A stretch of 64,000 nucleotides of DNA. Origin: Parasponia andersonii. Its lineage: Eukaryota; Streptophyta; Magnoliopsida; Rosales; Cannabaceae. The stretch's first letter is position 1. Every line of letters begins with the position of its first letter. Below are positions 1 through 11,865 of the stretch, one piece after another. The stretch lies in NCBI GenBank assembly GCA_002914805.1, contig JXTB01000131.1:306170-370169 (forward strand). The letters are read 5' to 3'. Below the pieces are notes generated by a model, which saw only the letters and a list, made by a program, of their open reading frames with translations, did not search any database and had not been told where the DNA came from. The position numbers were made by a program, and so were the translations under genes.

Positions 1-2030
1 GACCATAAATGGGCAGAACTCAGAAACCTATCGAACTTCCTGAACTGATTTTTTCTTTCCAAACCTTTTTCTAATCTTTCCAGATGAACACAAAAAGTGA
101 ATGGTTTGGCTATTTGCTGCCTTCTGGAGGCAAAAAGTGCCACGAAAGGTGCTCGTCAGTTGTCAATTCCCTAAGTTGAATACTGTCATAAAAGACAAAA
201 AAGAGACCACCAGTCTGCTATATTTACGTCCTATATTTAAAAGTAAAGTAGTTTACGCAGGTTTGGACGGTTTAAATCGTTAATTTAAAAATATTATTTG
301 GCCGGTTTATTAATTCGTTTAATTTTAATTGGTCCATTCAAACTTATTAGACCATATTTATATTTTAGCAGCCAATTTAATGGTTTCTGCAATTTAAAAA
401 CTTAATAAATTTGAATTATTATAACGTCAACTAAACTCATATCATAATCATATTTCATCCAAAATTCAAAATTTAATATAAAACGAAATTATAACCTAGT
501 TAAAAATTATAACCAAATCAAAAGTCCTAAACTTAAATTATAGTTACAACTTACAACCTAATCAAAATTAAATAACAAATTTAAAATCTTTAATCTTAGA
601 CACATTACAACAACAAGATTTAAAGTCTAAAATCTCATAAAGGTCTTAAGTAGCATAATATTAAATGAACTAAAAATAATTATTACTCAATTAGAATAAA
701 TAAACTTAAATTTTTAACTATTAATATACATATTTTTGAAAAAATATAAATAAACTTATTAACTGGTTCGTTTTGAATCTGACTGAATTTGTCTAAAATC
801 GAAAACCGAACTGATTAAGTCGGTGTTCATTTTTTCTAATCCGTAATCAGCCATATAAGAAAAGAATCCGTATGAATTAGACGGTTTGGTCTGAATTAAA
901 CGATTTTAGGATTTGATGATTTTTTTTGAACACCCCTACTTAAAAAGGGCTTCCTAGCAAGTCAAAACATCATACTTTCTTTCAGGGACAAAGAGGAAAA
1001 ATAAAATAATAAAAAACATCATATTTATATTTGGAGATTTGGATTAGCGAGAAATGTTTACATTTTGTATCAAGCTATAATCCCTAAATTACAATACATG
1101 TAAAGTCCTTTTTATAATGCCTCAATACTCAACAGTTATATTCAAATGATGCCATTAAATAAAGTCATCTTTCGTTAAAAGTGTATTAATCTCATTAGCA
1201 AAAAATAATTTATCTGACTCTAGAACACATAATTAAAAAGCGGAGACCAGACATCCGTTAAGCATAAACAACTAATTTATGAGGATTTAAATTGCTCATT
1301 AGTCATTTCGAAAAAAAATAGAAGAACAAGACCATATTAATGTTCTCTGTGAGTTTTGCCATGCCATAATCTATCATTAAGGATAAATATGCTCACTCAA
1401 ACTAACCAATATGCATGACGTGTAGACAAAAAGAAGCAAACTTGAAGTAGGACAATAACCCCTCTTGTATAATCAATAATGAAAAGAAGGGATCAAGACA
1501 CGTCACATTACATTGCCAAAACTCTAAGCACAGAGCATTTGTTTACAAAATATAGCATGAAAGCTGTATATCAGCTCAGTCTATCAAGACAGTAAGATAG
1601 AAGTAATTAAGCAAAATTAACCCAAAAAGGGGGAAAAAAAAATATAGAAAGGATAGAGTACTTCCAACCACAAGTTTTCTTACTCTGGTGATCTTCATAT
1701 CTGACTTCCTCATACTTGGAAAGCATTCACATGACCTTGATGCTTATAATGACACTTTTTACCTTCTTAGTAGCAGAACAATCCTTTGGGTTCTTCTCCC
1801 TGAGGCAAAAAAAAAGAAAGAAAAAAAAAAGAAAGAAGAGGGCAAAAGAGAACAAAAAGAGATAGCAGAGAAATAAAAAGAAGAAGAAGAAGAAGAAGAA
1901 GAGACTCAACATCTTTCAAGGCTTAGGAACCAAACACAGACAAGAAAATTAAAGAAGAAAAAACATCCAAAAAAAAAAAAAAAAAGACTTTACCTTGCAA
2001 AATTTGGAAATGACCCAACCCAACTGCGGA
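1..2030. other. AT-rich intergenic DNA, no gene recognised
   Basis: I see no open frame that resembles a known protein on either strand. The left kilobase is rich in A and T. It ends near 928-940 with GAACACCCCTACT, a sequence resembling the end of many short plant transposons, but I could not find a matching left end. A purine-rich tract with GAA repeats lies at about 1805-1911. Confidence 0.5.
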
Positions 2031-2900
2031 AAAGGCTATCTTTTCAATCACCAATTGTTTCCGGGCCCAATTTCAATGGGATCATCGCCATGCCCAATCT
2101 CCACGGTTCAATTTGATCTTACCCCAAACCAAACCCTAATCTTAAAGAAAAAAAATATTTTTACATCTTCATGAATGAAATTCGATTACCACTCTCACGA
2201 ATTTCGACATAATGATCCGAAAAACGAAGCATCGATCTCCGAGATCCACCGTAATTCTCTTCGGCAAGCCCTAAACGCAGCCACGCAGGGACGACGACGA
2301 CGACGAATCTGCCGCCCAAATATCTGAGGGGACGAAGCCCTAAAGCCCAAACAAAGAGTTCCAAAGGTATTGAGCCCAAAGCCCAAGACAGTTCGGGTCC
2401 GAGTTTTGGGCCAGTTAGGCCGGTCCGGGTAAAGGAACGGAAGCGACAAAAACGGTAGCGGTTACACGTGGCGAGCGTGGAGTGGAGGATACGCATGCAA
2501 AAGTCATAGAGAGAGAGAAGCAGAGCGTTTGAATCGCTAAAGAAAAAAAAAAAAAAAAAAAAAACAAAAACGAAAAGAGAGAGAAACGTTGGGATGGGAC
2601 ACGTGATAGTTAATAAAAGCTCCGTCTCACTCGCACTCGCTTTCGCTTTCGCTTTTATTTAAAAAATAATAACATTACTGTAATTTAAAAAAAAAAAGAG
2701 TGAGATAAAAAAATAATAATAAAAAAAATCGAATATAAGTTAGTAAGAAATATCCAATGAAATGATGGGAAAGTAAGGGAGGGAGGGAGGGAGTATACGT
2801 GGGATTATCCAGTATTGTAGGTGAAGTTGCTAATATGGTTTTCAAAAGTCAAGTCACTGTGAAGTGTGAACGGGGCTTTATTTCCCAATTTACCCCTCAG
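2030..2900. promoter_or_regulatory. Promoter-like region with two G-boxes and a telo-box
   Basis: Two CACGTG G-boxes are present at 2465-2470 and 2600-2605, each in an ABRE-like context. A telo-box (AAACCCTAA) is at 2131-2139, and several GCCCAA/TGGGCC site II-like words lie at 2340-2420. These words usually mark promoters of growth or housekeeping genes. The gene they serve could be the one starting at 3953, or a minus-strand gene whose body I cannot recognise to the left. The reading as regulatory is inference from word content only. Confidence 0.35.
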
Positions 2901-3009
2901 GATTGAAGGGGGGATTGGGAGTGAAGAGGGTGTCTAAAATGGTAAACTTAAGTGAAGGTGAGAGGAGGGGAATGGCTCGTCGTCAACTCCCACTAGACCC
3001 ATATTGTTC

Positions 3010-3017
3010 TATAAATA
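3010..3017 (+). promoter_or_regulatory. TATA box of the Cys-rich (SKIP31-like) gene
   Basis: TATAAATA stands about 30 bases before a CT-rich leader start (CTCCCTCTTCTCACG, from about 3031). The leader runs to a good splice donor at 3209/3210. Confidence 0.6.
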
Positions 3018-3209
3018 CCCAAATGCCCAAGTCTCCCTCTTCTCACGTTTTCGTTTTTCTTTTTCAAGCTCTCATTTTAGGCATTGTGTGGATAGTGAGA
3101 GAGAGAGAGAGAGAGAGAGAAGGTGAGTTAGGTTGTGGCCGGTGGCCTGTCTTTGGGTGGTTCCGGTGAGGCGCGTGCTCTAGTTGTGCTCGTTTCTTCT
3201 CGCACAGAG

Positions 3210-3947
3210 GTATGTCAATGCTCTCTCTCTCTCTCTCTCTCTCTCTCCTTTTAACTGAGATATTTTCTTTGTTTTTTGAGATTTTTTTTTTTAATTTATC
3301 CGTTTGATATTAGTAGGTATTAATTTATTAATTAATTAATTTAATGGTTTTTTTTTTTTTGGTGAAAGGAAATGGGTATAAGTTATGTATATATATATAT
3401 ATAAATTAAAACTTTTTGTTATGTGGGCATGCACATTTTTTAATTATGTCATAATTGAATCTGTGTAAATATGATTTTGAGGTTGCAAATTATTGGTGTG
3501 TAAAGTTCAGATCTGTTACTGAAACGGGGTAATTTTGTAATTCTACATTTACGGGTCTCCCACAAAATTCTTGACCGTGGTTTTGGCCATGCATCACCGT
3601 ATTTTTGGAGGAAAGAAAATGAAGGAAAAATAAGATTTTGGACCATGAAAGACTTTAAAGCAGCTTGATTTTTCTTGTAGAGAGAATTGAATAGGCTGCA
3701 AGCGTACCCAAATCCTACTGTTCATGTATTTGGAGCAGTTTGGGCTTGTTGGGTTGATATTATTAGAGCTTTTCTAGACGTATAACCTGAGACTGAGATT
3801 CATTAGTTAGAAAGCAATGTGTAGAGGGTCCAATGTTGTCGAATTTTGACTTTTTTTATATGGTGTTGGGATCTGCGGACGTTATGGGCAAAGGCCCTTG
3901 TAGCGTGTTATATCATAAATTGACATTTAGAACTTGTCAATTCGCAG
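3210..3947 (+). other. Leader (5'UTR) intron of the Cys-rich gene
   Basis: The donor is AGAG|GTATGT at 3209/3210 and the acceptor is TTCGCAG at 3941-3947. The exon resumes six bases before the ATG at 3953. Introns directly before the start codon are common in plant genes and often raise expression. The intron opens with a (CT)13 run at 3221-3247, which is complementary to a (GA)12 run in the leader exon at 3097-3120. Confidence 0.65.
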
Positions 3948-3952
3948 TAGCA

Positions 3953-4390
3953 ATGGAGGTGTGTGGCAAGTCCATGGCAGCAGGGCCTGCTAACGTTATC
4001 TTTCTGTCGACTATTCTGGGCCGAGATGGGCCAGTTCCTGTGCATAAATGCGACTGGAAGTGTGAAAACGAACATATCTGTGGCAACATGTACCGCTGCA
4101 AACTAACTGGACTTACTCACATCTGTGACAAAAACTGTAACCAGAGGATTTTGTATGATAACCATAGCTCACTTTGCAGAGTTAGCGGTCAGATCTTCCA
4201 GCTTACACCAGTGGAGGAGCAGGCTGTGAGAGGCATTCGGAGGAAGTTTGATGCGGACAGCTCCCCAAATGATGGTTGCTCTTTTAAGCGTAGACGGGAT
4301 ACAAAGTTCCATCCTTCTCCATTCGAGAGATCCTTCTCCGCTGTCAGTCCAATCTGCAGCCAAGTTGGAGACGGCATGGATATGAGCTAG
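3953..4390 (+). CDS. Small Cys-rich zinc-binding-type protein, related to the SKIP31 C-terminal region
   Basis: The protein has 145 residues in one coding exon. The start at 3953 is chosen because a leader intron ends six bases earlier and the context is CAATGG; the open frame continues upstream only through that intron. Residues about 33-77 hold a dense Cys pattern (C-x3-C-x5-C-x5-C-x8-C-x3-C-x12-C), including NEHICGNMYRC and THICDKNC. The tail has a basic KRRR patch and ends in GDGMDMS. I remember similar Cys-rich segments at the C-terminus of the F-box protein SKIP31, but no F-box is visible here. The pattern suggests metal binding, and the role is unknown. Its position next to the thaumatin-like gene may be part of the conserved gene block. 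Confidence 0.7.
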   Translation: MEVCGKSMAAGPANVIFLSTILGRDGPVPVHKCDWKCENEHICGNMYRCKLTGLTHICDKNCNQRILYDNHSSLCRVSGQIFQLTPVEEQAVRGIRRKFDADSSPNDGCSFKRRRDTKFHPSPFERSFSAVSPICSQVGDGMDMS

Positions 4391-6879
4391 AGTTAATACA
4401 TAAATGCGAAGACAATATATTACTTATCTTACTCTTTTTCCTTTAATTTTCTTTTCCTTTCTTGGAACAAATTTGGATGATAGAACTCTATGTGAGAACT
4501 TAAATGGTGGACCTGATGTGTCCTACCCGTATGTAGGGACAATCTATATTTCTAGTCTACTTTTAATGCAATTTAGCTCTTCCATTAGATTCACTCGTCA
4601 AAATTGGCATGAATTTGAACCATGTTGGTGAAACTTGAAGTTGATTCTGTTCTCCAAACCATATTGGACAGAATATTGGGATATACACTACTAGGCAATT
4701 TTGTGTTGATTCTATCACCTTCGTCTTTGGAGCTGAGAATTGAGTTATTTCTATCTTTATACTTGATTTGAATTTGTTTTGGCTCTGTAACTATATAATT
4801 GGCAATGCTTTCTTTTATTTTTGTCATTAGTTTGCCCTTATTGATTCTGCATGTTTGTAGAAAGGAAATTATTTGCAGGTTTTGTTGATGTGGTGACTCT
4901 TGTTTTAAATCCCATGTATTCTATTTCCCTAATTTGCTTGATTACTATAATTGTAGCTGGTTTCTTTTTAACTTTTGACATGCAGCATAGATTTTAGGTC
5001 TCTTAGAGTGTTGGATGGTTTGAATTTACCTAGTCAAAAGATATAATGCATTCTTGTTTTACCTTGCTAAGTTTGTACAGGTTGAAGATGAATAACCCAG
5101 CCGTCATGCCACAACTGTTCTTATGCTCTATTGATTTGCCTCATTTAATCTGATGAATTGATTTCTGAAGTGAATTGTCATTTGTGCAGGAGTTCAAGCA
5201 TGTGCTATTATGGAGAAATTATAAATTTCTTTTCTACCTGCAAATATATAGCATGTTTATTTTTTCTAAAATGGGATTTTTCTGATGTATGTTTTTCATT
5301 CCTTTCTCACGCAGGTGATCATATTATTTTTGGCAATTGAGGACAAAGCTAGACTTCCATGCTGATGAGCCGAAGTAAATAAACGGTACTCTCTCTGTTA
5401 CAGAAAATTTTGTGTAGGGAGAAAATTGAATCATTAAATGTAGTGAATTCAGTGTGGTCAATACAAAATCTAGCTTAAGTTGTCATGGTTGTGTTGCAAT
5501 ATGGTAGAACCATGCTGCATATTCCTGCTTAAATTGTCATGGTTGTGTAGCAATATGATAGAACTATGGTGCATAGTAATTCCTCGAAGTCCCCTCAATT
5601 TCATTATCAAGTGGAAATTGGAAAGACAATGCTCTGCCATCCATGCATGTTATCAACTTTGTTTTGCCATCTCTGAGATTCTAGTGATTCCTGTAAATGA
5701 ACTTTAGATTAGGTCAAGCACATTCTCATGTCCTATCATGTCTATCTGTATCTTGTTCCAGCAGCTGTCCCAGTTTAGTGGCAGATCAAGAAGCTTGTCT
5801 GGAGTTTTACGACAATTTACCATCTAGGCAAAATCTCATCGTGATTAGTCGTGATGTAAATTTTGCTTCAGCAGGAAGACACGATCCTTTGTCTTGATGA
5901 GCTAGACTAAACACGTGTTTGCAAGAAGTTTTTGAACCTGGCTGAAAATTTTTCTTATCCACATAGCGTGCGCAACATTGTAATTGTTGGAGCTGTTTAT
6001 TTAAGACTGCTCTCTTCTGGTGGCTGAAAATTGTGGGAAAAAAATTACCTGCAAATTTAGAACCGTGTAATTTAAAAATATGCTTCAACCTGAGCATTGT
6101 CAATATGATAAATTTTGTATGGACCTTTTTTCTTTGATAGCATAGTCCCCCCCCCCCCCCCGAATGATGTATGCATTGTAAGTTACACTAATGTCATAGA
6201 AAAACTTTTGATTTGTGATTTTCTTATTCTTTTTTTGCTGTAAGATTTATGGTTTATATGCGTTAAATACATTAGTCTCATCTAATGGTTGTTCCACGTA
6301 TTAGAATTAACTATCTCAGAAGTGGTTAATCAGCCATGAATACCTTTGGTCTATATTCTTTTCATCCGAAACAAGGACAAAGTGAAGCTTGGCCAATAGG
6401 AACAGTAATACCTATGTTAGCCAAGTGAATAGTAAATAAATAAATTAGGCGGATACTTTTATGTACCTAGGCTAGGGATCTTTTCATCGTGATTACGGAT
6501 CGCCATATCTTGCAAAGCAAATTCTCCTTGTTCTTTTTTTGTTCAGAAAAGAATCGATATTCTGAATATCATTTTGATATAATCTATATATTTCTTTCAG
6601 TAGGAATAATCCTAGGTCACCCTTTTCGAGGGAAATTCTCTGCATTATTAAGCATTACATGTCGGACCTTAGTAAGACGATTCTATCTTTGGAGAGAGAA
6701 GCTTTTTAGCTTAAATTACGCATAATATGTCCCCTATAACTCGAAAAGAAAGGAATCTCTTCTTAATGAGGCCATCCAAGATAAAAGAAATACTAAACCC
6801 AAAAAGTTCGTCTTGCGGCTGATAAATTACGTAGCCGCTCGGATTTGTTTTATATATTCCTCAAAATAACCAAATATGT
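4391..6879. other. 3' flank and intergenic DNA
   Basis: The first part is probably the 3'UTR of the Cys-rich gene. Acceptor-like words at 5180-5190 and 5308-5315 may mark 3'UTR introns, which I cannot prove. A run of 15 C sits at 6147-6161. The small open frames here do not resemble known proteins. Confidence 0.4.
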
Positions 6880-6888
6880 ATATAAAAG
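6880..6888 (+). promoter_or_regulatory. TATA box of the thaumatin-like gene
   Basis: ATATAAAAGG lies about 100 bases before the ATG at 6983, a normal distance for a plant gene with a short leader. Confidence 0.6.
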
Positions 6889-6982
6889 GCCTTTGGTTGT
6901 TCCCATCACCTCCTTCCCTTTTCTAAATCTACCTAAATTTAGAAAGCAACAAAACTAACGAAACCAAACTAAATACAGGGCA

Positions 6983-8225
6983 ATGCAGCTGCCAAAAGTT
7001 TCACCTTTCCATTGTGTCTTTTTCACTCTAATTTCCTCATTCTTTTCTATCTCATACTGCACTTTCACTATTACAAACAATTGCCCTTATACAATATGGC
7101 CTGGCACATTGGCTGGTTCAGGAACACCCCAACTTCTAACCACTGGGTTTCGACTTGACTCCGGGCAAACCCTGAGGATTCCTTCGGTTCCTGGATGGTC
7201 AGGAAGGATATGGGGACGGACAGGCTGCACGTTTGACGCATCGGGAGCTGGAAATTGCAGAACTGGGGACTGCGGCGGAAGGCTGGAATGTGATGGCAAT
7301 GGTGCAACTCCACCAGCGTCACTCTTTGAGATAACACTTGGCAATGGTGATGACAAGGATTTCTATGATGTCAGCCTTGTTGACGGCTACAATCTGCCCA
7401 TGGTTGCCTATCCGGTAGGCCCTTTCGGTGCCTGTAATGCCACTGGTTGCGCTTCAGATATCAACACCGGTAAAGGGCTCTGTTTTTTTTTTTTTTCACG
7501 TCCTTGCGTGCTTTGGATTGAGAAATCAACCAACCCGTTATTAGTCTTCATTTTCCTTGTGTTTTATACTTAAAAACATATTTCGGGAAATAAAACGAAA
7601 AATGGACTGAAATACTTTTCGAAAACTCGTATGAAACAGGGTGTCCAAAAGAGCTTCAAGTGGCTGTGGGAGAAGGGGGAGATGGAGGGAGTGTGGTTGC
7701 ATGCAAGAGCGCTTGTGAGGCGTTTGGACTCGACCAGTATTGCTGCAGTGGGGAGTTTGCTAATCCAACCACATGTCGACCTTCTTTCTATTCAACCATT
7801 TTCAAGCGAGCTTGCCCAAGAGCCTATAGCTATGCTTTTGACGACGGCACCAGCACTTTCACTTGCAAGGCTTATGAGTACTCTATTGTTTTCTGTCCTA
7901 CCGTTGATGGGTAAAGCCTCTCTTCTCTTCTCCAATCTTATTCACTTCTAATGAGTTTAGTTTCTCTTCGCCAATGACCTGATTGTTGTTGTTGTTTAAT
8001 CATGTATGAAGGATGAGCAAACCGGGTAGTGGATTGGCACCACCAACAATACCAGCACAAGAACCATCAACACCGACAGATGAGCCATCAATACCAATAG
8101 ATGAGCCATCACTACCAATAGAAGACCCCAGCCATGAGGCAGCTGTGCGAATGGTTTCCAGTTCTAACATGCTCTTGCCACTTCCGACATTGATCATTCT
8201 TTTAATCCTTAATCTCATTTCATGA
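6983..8225 (+). CDS. Thaumatin-like protein (PR-5 family) with Pro-rich linker and probable GPI anchor
   Basis: Three coding exons: 6983-7469, 7640-7910, 8012-8225. Both introns are GT-AG, phases close, and the product has 323 residues. A hydrophobic signal peptide (about 1-26) precedes [12 protein letters not shown], the classic thaumatin N-terminus. The mature part has the 16 Cys of the family, the signature region [15 protein letters not shown], and the acidic-cleft neighbourhood ([18 protein letters not shown]). After the thaumatin domain comes a linker of short repeats ([15 protein letters not shown]), then SSN and a hydrophobic end ([14 protein letters not shown]). This is the layout of a GPI signal, so the protein is probably held at the outer face of the plasma membrane or wall. 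The family includes defence and development proteins; the substrate is unknown. From memory, At5g24620 holds this place in Arabidopsis. Confidence 0.92.
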
Positions 8226-8818
8226 ACACATCCAACAAACTTGGAAGTCTTGAGCCGTCAAGTGGTTCTGCAAAAGAGAGCGATTTATGTCTAGTTTTAA
8301 TGGCGAAAAGCAGAAGATGAGAACCCAAGCGAGGAAGAACAAGTACTTTTGAAGTGATTTGGGAAACCATCTATTCCATCATACACATCAAAAAGCGTTG
8401 GAGCCGTCCATTGGCTTGTGTGCTTTACCAGAATGTACTTGATCATATAGTCCAATGGGCTAGATACTGTTATGAATAAAAATCTTAGTAACAAAAGGAG
8501 CCAAAACTTCCTATCACATATTATCATTTCGTTGTGAAACAAAGTAACAGATATCACGTGGAAGAGATCAGTTGTTTTCATTAAAAACAAACTAAAAATC
8601 CATATGCAGAAACTGGCTAGTTGTAAACTGCATCATGATAAGGCAATGAACTTCACATCTTTAAATTTTGGGCATCAAGGCCATTATTACTCCATAAGCT
8701 GCCGCTAAACCAACATGTTATAAATTTACCACTCCTGTCACCTATGTGAGCTATAAAATCAATTTTGTTGTTTGTGATATACGGCAACTAGGATTAATAA
8801 TAAAATACAGAGTCCATC
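8226..8818. other. Convergent 3' flanks of the TLP and BIN4 genes
   Basis: The 3' ends of the TLP gene (+) and the BIN4 gene (-) face each other across about 590 bases. No other gene is seen. The short open frames here look like chance. Confidence 0.55.
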
Positions 8819-11800
8819 TCATTTCTTGGTCTTGGCTTTCTTGGAAACTTGAGCTTTCCTTTTCACTTTCTTTTGCGGCTGTGCCTTCCCTCCTGCAGCT
8901 TTACCTCTTTTCCGTGCAACTCCCTGCCATCAAGATGCATGCAACATAATATATTTGCTAAATGATGCACTAGTCAACTCGTTCTAAATACTACGGATTA
9001 TTTTAAAGTTCAGAAACCTACTGATGTTTTCTCAGCTTTTCCTTTTGTCTTTCCATTCGTTTTCTCTTCAACATCTTCATCAGGATCGGCCTGATGAGCT
9101 TTTGGAACTTTATCAGCCTCTTCATCCGAATCAAATGAGAAACCATCCAGTGTTCCTACTCAGAGAGGAGAACGAGATTTAAAGTTTTTAAAGTGAATAA
9201 GTTGCATAAATAGACAGTTATGCATCAGCCCATTGAAAACATTAGAAAAAAGAGCCCCTACCTTCAACCATAGTTTCAGCTTCAAAGACGTTTGATTGTG
9301 GTTTTAGCTGAATGAAGTCATTCATGATGGCTTCTATCTGATCAAGTAACAATAACTCAGTTAGTCGTCTACTATTTACCACTTTTTTTTTTTTTGCGGG
9401 GGGGGGGATCTCCTGTTCTTATCAAGGAAACAACACTGAGAAGTTAAGAATCAGAAGGTTTAAGAGGGAAATAAGGAAATAGTAACCTTTGCTTCTGATT
9501 GACCAAAGCTAACCTGAAAAAATGGATTATTGTTATAAACAGATACAGGTCAGCATAATATTGTGTAAGATTTCAATGCTAAATTTGATGGCAAACAATA
9601 AGAGAGAGGTGAGATCAATACAAATAGTCTAACACAATATGAGGACATTATATTTCCAACATGATGAATTTTTAAAAAGGAGACTGATGACATACAACGC
9701 AAAATGTCCTGGAAGGAACTATTGTTGTTTTGTATATGGTTCCTGAAACAGTAATCAACATCAAGACAATTAATATAAGGTGATGGGCACGTAAAGAGTA
9801 CAAAACAATAGTTTTGATGAATACAAGACCAAATGTAGTCTGAAAACTCAAAAACAGAGGTAGAATGAAAAGGCACAAAGAACATGAAAGTAAGGAAACC
9901 CAAGTAAAAAATAAATAAAAAGAAGAAAACCAAAATATTTCATCAAGAGTGATTGAAAAAAATCTTGGATCTAACCATTGAAGAAAACAATAAAATAAGA
10001 AAGCAATGATACTGCTTAAACATTTGTAAGCCACCAAGGTCTTCCGAATTATCAGATACTATATTCATATATCTAATCCCTTGATCATCATTAACCCAAG
10101 AAATAAGTCAATTTGAAGTAAACATGCCTTTCAAATCCAAGAACATTTCATGATCCCCAGATGAGGTATCTGAAATCATAACTCGTCCTACAGCACCCAT
10201 ATCACCACTCAAATCTATGGTATCCCCTTCACACTCAACAAGCGCCTGCACAAGCAGAAAATTTTAAGTTAATCAACTCTGTTTTCCTTTCCCTGTACCT
10301 TTGAGGTGTGGGGATTTGCATATTTAAACCTCTAAACTTTTTTCACAATTGTGTGTGAAATATAAAACAACCTCACAGCATAACATATGCTCAACTATGG
10401 TTAGCAAACTTTGAGATCACAATAAACTGCTAAAAGGAACTAGATAAAGGCTATAACAAAGATAAACTTCTACCCTACCTTTGATCGGTGGACTTTCTCA
10501 GACAGCATCAAAGGCAACCTTGTGGAGGAGTCCTGCAAATCATAGTATAGCTGAGATTACCTGTAGCCAAAGAATACATGAGCAGTACTATTCTCCTAGT
10601 AATTACTCTTACGTGAGATTCAATTTGTTTTTCAGGTGCTTCTTCCTCTGCAACTTCGACATCACCACCTGTTACCATGTGATATACCACGTTCAAGAAA
10701 GCAAAAGTCATTTTCCAGGAGAGTTTTGAATACAAATAGATAAGATTCAAGACATTAATCATGTTCCTCCAACTTGAGTGTAGTTTTAGTTACGAGTTTT
10801 GTCAAATATAATTGCTTATCAAACCAAGCAATCTAGCTCCAATTAGTACCTTCTCTTTTCACACTACTCTTTTTCTTTTCTTTAACTGACGTATGACCAT
10901 CCACTTCTAGCCCCATTCTTGGAGGTTTAACTTTGATTGCCCTCTTAGAAGGAGAGTCTTCATTACTGCCAATGAGGGCTGCATCGTTGCCTTTGCCTAT
11001 TTCTTCGGAAGTTTTCTGATCGAAAGACTCTTCTTGATGCATATGATTCTCCCTTATTGGGCTATTTTTAGGAGATAACTCGGAATCTGATGACAATGTC
11101 CAAATAGAGTGGTTCAATTCCTGTTCAAATGTCATGTTTATCGTTTTGTCATCATCGTTGAAACGTTGACAGAAAGCATAACAAAGAAGGATCAGGATAA
11201 ACAAATAAAAATCACAATCATTATGTGGGACTTTATGGGACTCTCAACTTCTACTTTCTTGGCAACTTTCCTGCTACCTTCATCACCTGCACAATTCACA
11301 GATAAATGTATCTAAGTGAAAGTAAATACTAACTATCTAGCTCCATTCAGACTAAACATTAAGCGTAACAAGTTTCAATCAGCGGAGCAAATGTAAAACT
11401 AAGCTGTCCTCTTTTTACCTTTTCTTTTCTTTCGGCTGTATGATTTATTCTTTTCGCGGGGTTTGTCATCTTCTATCTCTGGCCCTTTTTTCAGAGACTT
11501 CAAAATTGATTTCTTACTTGATGGAGTGTTACCACTTTCACCAAGAACTTTACCAAGATTCTCTTCGTCATCTATAGTTTTCGAAGATTTATGTAAAGAC
11601 GGTTCTTCACAATCAGATCTTTCTTCCTTTAAAGGGCTGCCAACCGGGGAAGGCTCAGCATCAGAGGATAATTCGAGGGTTGAATGCGTCGCAGTCGGTG
11701 CCTGGTTAACAAAAAAAAAAAAAAAAAATCCTTGACAATTAGCATCCATCCACAGAAATAGTAGTTGAAAAAGGAAAATGGGTCATCTAAATCTCAGTAA

Positions 11801-11865
11801 TTTATTGTGGGAAATACCTTAAAGCAGCGCAGCCAGTCAGGGGAATTCTCCCTGGAGCTGCTCAT
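8819..11865 (-). CDS. BIN4: BIN4/MIDGET, plant DNA topoisomerase VI complex subunit
   Basis: Twelve coding exons, read downward: 11865-11818, 11701-11419, 11286-11255, 11120-10850, 10668-10613, 10532-10479, 10245-10128, 9742-9696, 9513-9487, 9337-9262, 9155-9022, 8923-8819. All phases close on 416 residues. The start MSSSRENSPDWLR and the core (LPLMLSEKVHRSKALVECEG, DLSGDMGAVGRVM, GTIYKTTIVPSRTFCV) are the BIN4 signature as I know it. The N-terminal half is low-complexity, Ser/acidic then Lys-rich, and duplicated (exons 2 and 4). The C-terminus (about 383-416) is a histone-like basic tail with an AT-hook-like RKRGK. BIN4 works in the nucleus with SPO11-3, TOP6B and RHL1 and is needed for high levels of endoreduplication. 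Intron 7 has a GC donor at 10127-10126. Exon 3 (32 nt) is the least certain junction. Confidence 0.9.

Noticed and set aside
1994..2150. Possible minus-strand exons of an unknown gene (donor TTTGCAAG|GTAAAG near 2000)
   Set aside because: The only ATG-started frame ends after 15 codons. The would-be intron is 28 bases, too short for a plant. No protein is recognised.
6489..6725. 78-codon frame considered as organelle-derived DNA
   Set aside because: I could not match it to any plastid or mitochondrial gene I know.
7071..7356. Two minus-strand frames of about 88 codons
   Set aside because: Antisense to the conserved thaumatin-like exon 1.
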